From: an uncultured Spirochaetia bacterium
GTDB taxonomy: Bacteria; Spirochaetota; CALGPD01
NCBI GenBank assembly: GCA_937960625.1
Contig: CALGPD010000486.1
Coordinates: 1-7,034 of the forward strand
DNA: 7,034 bases
Reading direction: 5' to 3'
Below are positions 1 through 5,155 of the stretch, one piece after another. The notes under the pieces were generated by a model. That model was not told where the DNA came from, made no database searches, and was given only the letters and a program-made list of their open reading frames with translations. Within the stretch, counting starts at the first letter, position 1, and every line of letters starts with the position of its first letter. The position numbers and the translations under genes were made by a program.

Positions 1-976
1 CTTTTATAGTATCGGTTTCTTGTTTCACTTCGCCTTCGGGTACTTGCTTTTCTTTAGTTTTTTCACCAACAGGAATATTATCGATTATACTTTGTAAGAA
101 ATTATTCGCAATTGTCTTATGCTGCTCATAAACATTTGAAGTTCTATTTATAAGCATTTCTGCTGCCTTAACCTTACTATAACCTGAGATATCCAATTTA
201 GTTATTGCATCCCCTAATGTTTCAACAATTGTTTTCTCTTTCTTTTGAGACGGAGATAAAACTGAAAATACAGACAAAAACGGATCATCTGTTATTGGAG
301 TTTTAAAATTTACCGGTGTTATTGGTGAAAGATAAATTAACATTTCAACTGCTTTTTCAAACTCTGTTCTGTTATCCTGATATGTTAATAAACTTGCTAT
401 AAAATTGCCGGGAATAACTTTAGTAAGCATTTCATCATAGATATCAGGTAAAAAATTATACGAAACTTTTGTTAGTTTAGTAACATTGTTTAATACAATA
501 TCAACAATATCATCATTTATAGAACCGTCATTTAATTTAAAATCCTGAATGGTATTCTTAACGAGATAATCAACGATATAATCCATGGAAGTGTCCATAA
601 ACATATTCTTTAAAATATCAATTTGATAATTAGGTATCAAAGGATTCTTTTTAGCCTCGGATAACACGTTGCTTATATTTATTGTATAATTAAAGTAATT
701 CAAAAAGAAAGATGCTTTTGCATTTTTAAAAAGCCCACCAAATATCTGATTATACTTTTCAAATGATTTATTATAGTTCAAGAACAAATCAACTGGAGAA
801 ATCTCTCCACCTTCCTTTTTCTTTTTATTATTAGGAATTTCATTTTCTGTAAAAACATCAATGCCGAAAATCTCTTTAGAAACTCCGGAAAAATAATCCG
901 AATACATTTTAGAAATAGAATCTATAGTTTCAAGGACTTTTTGCGCCTCACTTTTATTTAACCAAAAATTGCTCAT
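1..976 (-). CDS. Unrecognised protein, N-terminal 325 codons (runs off the window)
   Basis: The minus strand is open from an ATG at 976-974 to the window edge with no stop: 325 full codons plus one base. The start is fixed by a GAGG (989-986) nine bases upstream. The other nearby ATG (983-981) is in another frame and hits a stop after nine codons. I do not recognise the family. The product begins MSNFWLNKSEAQ and has no signal peptide or membrane helix, so it is probably cytoplasmic. Residues 1-45 look helical. A lysine-rich linker (KKKKEGGE, 51-58) follows, then a mostly helical body (about 60-300) rich in Asn, Ile, Leu and aromatic residues. From about residue 304 it becomes charged and low in complexity (Lys/Glu/Gln/Thr), which suggests a flexible linker to something beyond the edge. 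It is divergently transcribed from the gene at 1143. Confidence 0.85.
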   Translation of the reverse strand, partial: MSNFWLNKSEAQKVLETIDSISKMYSDYFSGVSKEIFGIDVFTENEIPNNKKKKEGGEISPVDLFLNYNKSFEKYNQIFGGLFKNAKASFFLNYFNYTINISNVLSEAKKNPLIPNYQIDILKNMFMDTSMDYIVDYLVKNTIQDFKLNDGSINDDIVDIVLNNVTKLTKVSYNFLPDIYDEMLTKVIPGNFIASLLTYQDNRTEFEKAVEMLIYLSPITPVNFKTPITDDPFLSVFSVLSPSQKKEKTIVETLGDAITKLDISGYSKVKAAEMLINRTSNVYEQHKTIANNFLQSIIDNIPVGEKTKEKQVPEGEVKQETDTIK

Positions 977-1021
977 AAACCATTGCCTCGTATAAAAAAT
1001 CAATTTGTTAATAATAACGTA

Positions 1022-1050
1022 ATCATAAGTTAAATCATAGGATTTTACAA
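1022..1050 (-). promoter_or_regulatory. Probable sigma70-type promoter for the gene starting at 976
   Basis: Read on the minus strand, TTGTAA (1050-1045) and TATGAT (1027-1022) are separated by 17 bases, the optimal spacing. The -10 matches the consensus at five of six positions and the -35 at four. Transcription would start near 1015, leaving a leader of about 39 bases that contains the GAGG ribosome binding site. In so AT-rich a sequence chance matches are common, but spacing and position fit. Confidence 0.5.
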
Positions 1051-1062
1051 ATAAAAATTGTT

Positions 1063-1092
1063 TTGAAAAATAAAATATGTTTCACATATAGT
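1063..1092 (+). promoter_or_regulatory. Possible sigma70-type promoter for the gene starting at 1143
   Basis: TTGAAA (1063-1068) and TATAGT (1087-1092) are 18 bases apart and would start transcription near 1099, about 44 bases before the ATG at 1143. The -35 and -10 each match the consensus at five of six positions. It lies back to back with the promoter proposed for the divergent gene. Confidence 0.4.
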
Positions 1093-1133
1093 ATTTAATA
1101 CCGAATAATATAAATACAGTGTTAATATTAAAC

Positions 1134-1136
1134 AGG
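1134..1136 (+). promoter_or_regulatory. Ribosome binding site deciding the start at 1143
   Basis: AGG lies six bases before the ATG at 1143. It falls inside the reading frame if the upstream GTG (1119) is used instead. The GTG has no purine-rich site of its own and would add eight residues in front of a normal signal sequence, so the ATG is preferred. Confidence 0.55.
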
Positions 1137-1142
1137 TTATAT

Positions 1143-1880
1143 ATGAAAAAAATAATTTCGTACATTGTTGTTCTTACGTTATTAGTAATATCTGGATTTA
1201 TATATTCTTATCAAGATATAAAACTCAGGAGCTACTATTTAAATGCAACGTTTGTCTATGGTTTTATAAATTCAGAAAACAGGCGGGCAACCGCAGTAAT
1301 ATACTTATCTGAAAACGGAACTTTTCAATACAGAGAGAGAGCAGGAAGAGGCACTACAATTTTTATAGGCAGATATAAAATTTTTAAAAACGTAATAACA
1401 TTCATGAATAATAATAATTTAACAAGAACGTTTAAATACAATTTAAACAAGAAAGAATTAATCTTAAAAACGAATTTGGTTTTAAATAATAATGCAATAT
1501 TATTCCATATTCAGCCGGCTGTCTCTCATACTAAAATAAAATACAAACGCGTTGCCTATAAAAAGATTATTGCAAAAAAACATAACCTAAAAACTGACAC
1601 CTATTTTCTAAATATTAAAAACGATTTATACGCTTTCGTTTTCAATCCGGACGGTACATATGAATTCCGCGGGGTTATTCTAGGTAAAAAATACTCTATA
1701 TTAAAAGGTAAATATAAGTTTCAATTCAGAAGATTAATAATTGAAGATAAAAAAGGAATAAAATTTATCTTTTATTACAAGGAAACAAAACAAAAATTAA
1801 TATTAAAACTTTTGTCAAGAAAATTCCTTATGCCTTTCTCAATAAAAAACACAATGCTGAAATTCAAAAAAGTTAGATAA
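1143..1880 (+). CDS. Exported or membrane-anchored protein with two lipocalin-like beta repeats
   Basis: I do not recognise a named family. From the ATG at 1143 the product is 245 residues. It opens with a signal sequence or anchor: MKK, then a hydrophobic stretch at about residues 4-22 with no lipobox and no clear AxA cleavage site, so it may stay attached to the membrane. The rest is basic and beta-rich and contains the same unit twice, at about residues 51-109 and 164-222. Each copy reads roughly as aromatic strand, (E/P)(N/D)GT(F/Y), a G(R/K)YK strand, then a strand ending in LILK, and they align with a single one-residue gap. The xDGTY...GKYK pattern is typical of small extracytoplasmic lipocalin-like beta-barrel domains, which may bind small molecules. 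That is a fold-level guess, not an assignment. Lysine, asparagine and AT-ending codons dominate; the block 1381-1440 is only 17% GC. The gene stands 91 bases before the next one and may or may not be cotranscribed with it. Confidence 0.85.
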   Translation: MKKIISYIVVLTLLVISGFIYSYQDIKLRSYYLNATFVYGFINSENRRATAVIYLSENGTFQYRERAGRGTTIFIGRYKIFKNVITFMNNNNLTRTFKYNLNKKELILKTNLVLNNNAILFHIQPAVSHTKIKYKRVAYKKIIAKKHNLKTDTYFLNIKNDLYAFVFNPDGTYEFRGVILGKKYSILKGKYKFQFRRLIIEDKKGIKFIFYYKETKQKLILKLLSRKFLMPFSIKNTMLKFKKVR

Positions 1881-1971
1881 AGAATATAAAAATAATAACA
1901 AATATTTTTAATTAACTTTTCAAATAATATAAATATTCTTTTATTTTAATATATAAAGAATCGAGGTTAAA

Positions 1972-2280
1972 ATGTCAAAAAAATGGGTTAAATTGGAAGA
2001 AATTTTAAAAGACGGTATTAAAGCAACTAAAGAAGCTTTTAATCAGGCAAAAACCAAAGCACAGGTAGGTTCAAAAAAAGTATCATTATACATGATTAAA
2101 AACCAGCTTAAAGAAAATCTCGCTGAACTCGGAGCAGTGGTTTACCGTTTAATGATAGAAGAAGAAAAACAAATCAAACTGGATAATAAAACTATCAATA
2201 CGCTTTGCAATAACATAACGGAAAAGAAAAAAGAAATTCAAACTATCCAAGAACAGATTGAAGAATTGAAAGACGAATAA
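1972..2280 (+). CDS. Small helical coiled-coil protein, function unknown
   Basis: This 102-residue protein starts at an ATG with GAGG (1963-1966) five bases upstream, one of the best ribosome binding sites in the window. It has no signal peptide or membrane helix and is charged (Lys/Glu). Three helical segments can be read: about 5-30 (amphipathic, Ala/Lys rich), about 36-66, containing the stretch NLAELGAVVYRL, and about 72-102, a coiled coil with Ile/Leu spaced in heptads (I82, I89, I92, I96, L99). The LG..VY.L pattern within a coiled coil recurs in small cytoplasmic proteins of many low-GC bacteria, some of which also carry a zinc ribbon. None is present here, and the only cysteine is residue 79. 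A structural or scaffold role is possible, but nothing in the sequence proves it. Its stop is 3 bases from that of the convergent gene. Confidence 0.88.
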   Translation: MSKKWVKLEEILKDGIKATKEAFNQAKTKAQVGSKKVSLYMIKNQLKENLAELGAVVYRLMIEEEKQIKLDNKTINTLCNNITEKKKEIQTIQEQIEELKDE

Positions 2281-2283
2281 TTA

Positions 2284-3198
2284 TCAAGTAAATATAAAAT
2301 ACGCTATCAAACTTAACACAAAGATTGTTATAAGTACTACCCAGCGGGTAAAGTTTACATTAAAAATTAATGCTTTAGATGATAAAGAACGGTTATATTT
2401 TTTTAAATTTTCCCCGTTTATCCATTTTTCGAGAAAACCTGTAAAATATTTCAATAAATTATGAGAGAGTAATTCCCCCTGTTCCTCTGTGGCCAATGAG
2501 GGATAACCGAGCTGCCCCTGCCAGTTTTCAAATCTTTTAAAGGGATGATGCCGCATTTCAAACAATTTTAAAGGATAGTCTTTTGCGAGTTTATAAGCAT
2601 TTTTAACGAGCCCGGGTTTTATCTTTAACATCAGGGAGGTTTCTATAAATCCGGCGTGCAAGTCCCGTTCAAATTTATACCACTCATCATCGGATAATTC
2701 CCTGCCCTTTGCAATTTCAGCAAAATCGCGCTTGGTAAACATATCGATTAAAATTTGCCCGAAAGGCGCTAAAGCGCTTATTTTTTTCCCTCTGCATAAC
2801 TCACGGCAAGCTTGTTCAAGTGCAGCAATATGCTTAGGCCCTCCGTGAAGCGCGATAAATATAACGTATTTAAAACCGTCGCGGATTAAATTCCTCCCCA
2901 TGCTTTTAGCGACGAGATAAACCGCCCGTGGCGATAAATCCATGGTACCGGGGAAACGAAAACAATCACTGCCTACGGGTATTCCGGGATAGACAATAGT
3001 ATTAAAATCACTGAATTTCCCGGCAATTTGCTTCGCGCCCTGTTCGCAAAAATAAACCGAATTAAAAAAATCCACCCCCATAGGCAAATGAGGTCCATGC
3101 TCTTCTATAGGAGCAATGGGTACAAATATAATTGTTTTATCTCTATCAAACCCTGCAAAGTCAGGCCATGTTAATTCTTCATATTTATAAAATGGCAT
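2284..3198 (-). CDS. Creatininase-family metal-dependent amidohydrolase with C-terminal membrane helix
   Basis: The 304-residue product has the motifs of the creatininase family (which includes creatininase, the mycofactocin protein MftE and an archaeal formamide deformylase): PIEEHGPHLPMGVD (residues 30-43, with probable metal ligands E32, H34 and D43), FPGT (82-85), LHGG (117-120, H118, at the place of the family's NGHGGN), DLHAGFIETS (179-188, H181 and E186), and GYPSLATEEQG (231-241). Family members hydrolyse cyclic or linear amide bonds using two metals. The substrate here cannot be named. The core ends near residue 262. The extra tail has a basic segment (266-275) and then a hydrophobic helix (about 286-303) at the extreme C terminus, suggesting a tail-anchored enzyme facing the cytoplasm; most relatives are soluble and about 250 residues. 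There is no signal peptide. GGAAAG (3210-3205), six bases before the ATG, sets the start. It is the second gene of an operon, 14 bases after the lipoprotein. Its GC content is higher than its neighbours' (48% in 2941-3000), and it ends in tandem TGA TAA stops. Confidence 0.93.
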   Translation of the reverse strand: MPFYKYEELTWPDFAGFDRDKTIIFVPIAPIEEHGPHLPMGVDFFNSVYFCEQGAKQIAGKFSDFNTIVYPGIPVGSDCFRFPGTMDLSPRAVYLVAKSMGRNLIRDGFKYVIFIALHGGPKHIAALEQACRELCRGKKISALAPFGQILIDMFTKRDFAEIAKGRELSDDEWYKFERDLHAGFIETSLMLKIKPGLVKNAYKLAKDYPLKLFEMRHHPFKRFENWQGQLGYPSLATEEQGELLSHNLLKYFTGFLEKWINGENLKKYNRSLSSKALIFNVNFTRWVVLITIFVLSLIAYFIFT

Positions 3199-3212
3199 AA
3201 AAAACTTTCCGT

Positions 3213-4196
3213 TTATTTAGTTTTAAAAAATGGTAATTCCCAAAAAATATCAGGCAATTTTGGCAAACGCCAATACTTTCCCTCTTTGGTAAACTTTAAC
3301 GTTTTACCGTTCTTAAATTTCGTATTTACTGTATTTCCAATAGCATTAAATTTGATTTTATTCTGGATAACTTTTTGAAAATCTGGAAATGTCATTTGAT
3401 ATTTTCCCACATTAATTTCATATGCAATAAAAAATAAATATTCCTGTGTCACTTTTATCACGTTTGGAGGTGGGGACAAATTAATCTGATTTATTAATTG
3501 ATTGAAAATCAATTCATAAAAACGCAAATACTCCATTTTATATAATTGCAAACCGGAAACATTCAGCAATTTTGCGACTCTGACAAGATATGGAATATTT
3601 TTCCGGAGATTTTTCAAAATCTTTTCAATTTTATAACGGTCATTTTCATTATGGAAAAAAAACAATGTCGCAAAATTTTGGCTTTTCCATAAAAAACGTG
3701 CTTTGCGTAAGGCTATAATAAAATCAGTATAATTAAATAATCCGATTTCTCCTGATTTTGTATCCCTGAGCGTAGGCAGTCCCCTGCGTAAATATTCCAA
3801 AGCCTTTTTAATAATTCCATACATATCCCCGTCAAAATAAGGGTTTATTTTTTTTATTTCCGTATCAAGTTTAATTGCATATTTATGCGTTGTTAAAGCT
3901 CTTGAAATAGACTTTGCAAAAAGCCGGCGGGATATTTTATTCGTTGCTAATACTTTTTTTAAGTACGGCACTATTTCAATAGCCAGCTCATCCTGCTTTT
4001 GCGGCAATATCATCAAATACTGAGGAACGTTTTTTAAATCAGGCTGTTCTCCACGGTCTTTAACATATATATCATAGGCCTGTACAACGAGTTTAACAGA
4101 ATCCTGCTCTGACATGCTTTTACAGGAAAACATGCTTAAGAGGAGTAAGAATATTAATAATATATTTTTTTTAGAAAATGCAAAATTATTTGTCAT
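3213..4196 (-). CDS. Putative lipoprotein of unknown function, first gene of operon
   Basis: The 327-residue product begins with a lipoprotein-type signal: basic KK at 9-10, a hydrophobic run NILLIFLLLL (11-20), then SMFSC with Cys25. The lipobox is imperfect: Ser at -1 is standard, but Phe at -2 and Met at -3 are not, resembling the relaxed lipoboxes seen in some bacteria such as spirochaetes. The mature part is mostly alpha-helical and basic (about 30-280). A short beta-like tail follows (about 287-320: NTKFKNGKTLKFTKEGKYWR), similar in feel to the last strands of NTF2-like or DUF-type lipoproteins ending in 'ke.gkWk'. I recognise no family. No Shine-Dalgarno sequence precedes the ATG. A strong promoter is placed so that the transcript would begin about two bases before it. 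The stop is 14 bases before the creatininase-family gene, so the two are surely cotranscribed and probably work together at the membrane. Confidence 0.88.
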   Translation of the reverse strand: MTNNFAFSKKNILLIFLLLLSMFSCKSMSEQDSVKLVVQAYDIYVKDRGEQPDLKNVPQYLMILPQKQDELAIEIVPYLKKVLATNKISRRLFAKSISRALTTHKYAIKLDTEIKKINPYFDGDMYGIIKKALEYLRRGLPTLRDTKSGEIGLFNYTDFIIALRKARFLWKSQNFATLFFFHNENDRYKIEKILKNLRKNIPYLVRVAKLLNVSGLQLYKMEYLRFYELIFNQLINQINLSPPPNVIKVTQEYLFFIAYEINVGKYQMTFPDFQKVIQNKIKFNAIGNTVNTKFKNGKTLKFTKEGKYWRLPKLPDIFWELPFFKTK

Positions 4197-4204
4197 ATTT
4201 TCAA

Positions 4205-4232
4205 ATTATACAGTTTTAAAAGGATTTGTCAA
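4205..4232 (-). promoter_or_regulatory. Consensus sigma70 promoter, nearly leaderless, for the lipoprotein operon
   Basis: On the minus strand a perfect TTGACA (4232-4227) and a perfect TATAAT (4210-4205) are separated by 16 bases. With the usual six-base discriminator, transcription would begin near 4198, two bases before the ATG at 4196. There is no room for a ribosome binding site and none is visible. An A-tract (4240-4247) just upstream of the -35 could act as an UP element. Confidence 0.75.
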
Positions 4233-4266
4233 ATTATATAAAAAAAAGCACTATGAATAAAAATGT

Positions 4267-4294
4267 TTGACCGGAAATAATAAAATACGATAAT
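4267..4294 (+). promoter_or_regulatory. Near-consensus sigma70 promoter, leaderless, for the gene at 4300
   Basis: TTGACC (4267-4272) and GATAAT (4289-4294) are 16 bases apart, each matching the consensus at five of six positions. The -10 ends five bases before the ATG at 4300, so the transcript would begin at or next to the A of the start codon. No Shine-Dalgarno sequence is present; the nearest purine run, GGAAA at 4273, is 22 bases upstream and within the promoter spacer. The layout mirrors that of the divergent promoter. Confidence 0.6.
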
Positions 4295-4299
4295 TAAAT

Positions 4300-4932
4300 A
4301 TGAGCTTAATAAAAAAAATATTTATAATACTTTCAGCCTGCGCTTTTTCATCAATAATAAATGCATCAAACTACAAAATTGAGATCGCTGATTTCGCTGC
4401 TTTCTCAGCGGATTATAAGTATGCCTTTTTCAGAATCATAAATCCCAATTCTCCAGATACACCGGTAAAATATACGGTATTTGACATGAAACATGAAAAA
4501 ATTATAAAAAAGTTTAGAACGGATGAAGACCTCTTAAAATGGAATCTATATTTTGCAAAAATTATAAAACTTTACGGAATAAAAAAGCAATCATATAAAG
4601 GTTATTCTGTTACTATGCAAAGTAAAAATATCACCTCAATAGGTAAAAAAACCGGTATGCATATAAAAGACAGTAATCCCAATTCCTATAAAAACAGGGA
4701 TATTCTGTATAAAACAACGAGTATATTTTCCTTAATATATGATAAAAATAAATTTTATAAGAAGGTAAACTTATTTGAAACTTCTCTTTGTTCATATTCC
4801 TCGTATCCGAAACCAAGTTATTCGGTGTGGTGGGATAAAAACACAAAAGCTCTGGCAATTGTAGTTTTATGGAAAATAAAAAGCTTTGGTTTTACAAACT
4901 ATAAATATAAAGTCTATGCTCTTTCATGGTAA
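4300..4932 (+). CDS. Small secreted protein of unknown function
   Basis: The 210-residue product has an N-terminal signal peptide: KK at 5-6, hydrophobic segment about 7-20, and a probable signal peptidase I site after INA (residue 22), leaving a mature protein starting SNYKIEIADF. LSAC at 11-14 also looks like a lipobox, but only 13 residues precede the Cys and the hydrophobic stretch continues past it, so cleavage by signal peptidase I is favoured. The mature protein begins with a strand pattern, FSADYKYAFFRI then YTVFDMKHEKIIKKF, like one blade of a beta-propeller or a 'FS.DGkYa.F...l...D' secreted domain. It ends with an aromatic-rich segment (YSVWWDKNTKALAIVVLWKI) and a final strand, YKYKVYALSW. 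The middle (about 105-150) is polar and rich in Lys, Asn and Ser. I recognise no family. It is transcribed alone, divergently from the lipoprotein operon. Confidence 0.85.
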   Translation: MSLIKKIFIILSACAFSSIINASNYKIEIADFAAFSADYKYAFFRIINPNSPDTPVKYTVFDMKHEKIIKKFRTDEDLLKWNLYFAKIIKLYGIKKQSYKGYSVTMQSKNITSIGKKTGMHIKDSNPNSYKNRDILYKTTSIFSLIYDKNKFYKKVNLFETSLCSYSSYPKPSYSVWWDKNTKALAIVVLWKIKSFGFTNYKYKVYALSW

Positions 4933-4975
4933 AATTGGATAAAGCCGGCAACACAATACTATCCAGCTAATTTTA
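4930..4975 (+). terminator. Possible hairpin at the end of the gene 4300-4932
   Basis: TAAAATTGGATA (4930-4941, including the stop codon) can pair with TATCC (4960-4964) plus AATTTTA (4969-4975), giving 12 base pairs interrupted by a four-base bulge (AGCT) on the right side. The loop holds GCCGGC. Only a mixed A/T stretch follows rather than a clean run of T, so it may be a transcript-stabilising hairpin rather than an intrinsic terminator. Confidence 0.35.
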
Positions 4976-5045
4976 TATCCAAATATATATTTTTATATCA
5001 ACTTTAAAAAAAAGCATAAAATATTTAATAATATTCAATAACAAT

Positions 5046-5066
5046 TAAAAAATCTCTGATTTTTTA
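5046..5066. terminator. A/T-rich hairpin, possible weak terminator
   Basis: TAAAAAATC (5046-5054) and GATTTTTTA (5058-5066) are perfect inverted arms of nine bases with a three-base loop (TCT). With one C-G pair closing the loop and A/T arms it would terminate in either direction only weakly. It sits just upstream of the promoter proposed for the sensor gene and could insulate it from readthrough. Confidence 0.3.
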
Positions 5067-5100
5067 TTGTAAAATACATTATAGAATTTTACAATGTATT
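5066..5100. repeat. Two overlapping inverted repeats, operator-like
   Basis: ATTGTAAAAT (5066-5075) and ATTTTACAAT (5086-5095) form perfect 10-base arms around a 10-base centre. AATACATT (5073-5080) and AATGTATT (5093-5100) form perfect 8-base arms around a 12-base centre. The two share bases and cannot form at once as hairpins. The first coincides almost exactly with the -35 and -10 elements proposed for the sensor gene, as expected of a dimeric repressor site. No binding protein can be named. Confidence 0.5.
5067..5095 (+). promoter_or_regulatory. Probable promoter for the sensor gene at 5156
   Basis: TTGTAA (5067-5072) and TACAAT (5090-5095) are separated by the optimal 17 bases. The -10 matches the consensus at five of six positions. 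Transcription would begin near 5102, leaving a leader of about 54 bases. Both elements lie in the arms of the perfect inverted repeat. Confidence 0.45.
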
Positions 5101-5155
5101 AACCTGAACTTTTAAAATTAATTTAACTGACTTTTTATGAAACGGTAGAAAAATT

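Noticed and set aside
1119..1142. In-frame GTG start eight codons before the ATG at 1143
   Set aside because: It has no ribosome binding site and would bury the AGG and the normal MKK signal-sequence start.
1879..1941. AAAGAATAT / ATATTCTTT inverted repeat, 45 bases apart
   Set aside because: The arms are perfect but A/T only except one G-C pair, with a long loop in an almost pure A/T spacer; chance is the simplest explanation. No convincing promoter for the gene at 1972 was found in this spacer either.
1..2280. Possible polyhydroxyalkanoate synthase subunit or phasin (genes at 976 and 1972)
   Set aside because: The helical, Lys/Ala-rich character gives a passing resemblance, but I see no family-specific motif and no PhaC or related gene in the window.
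4333..4341. LSAC lipobox in the gene at 4300
   Set aside because: The match is good, but only 13 residues precede the Cys and the hydrophobic core extends past it, so a signal peptidase I site after residue 22 fits better. It is not excluded.
4631..4858. 75-codon open frame on the minus strand
   Set aside because: It lies wholly inside the secreted-protein gene, has no ribosome binding site or family resemblance, and is a by-product of the AT-rich composition.
4239..5016. Shared 12-mer, T followed by eight A and GCA, at 4239-4250 and 5005-5016
   Set aside because: An A-tract match between two AT-rich spacers is expected by chance and has no consistent position relative to the promoters.
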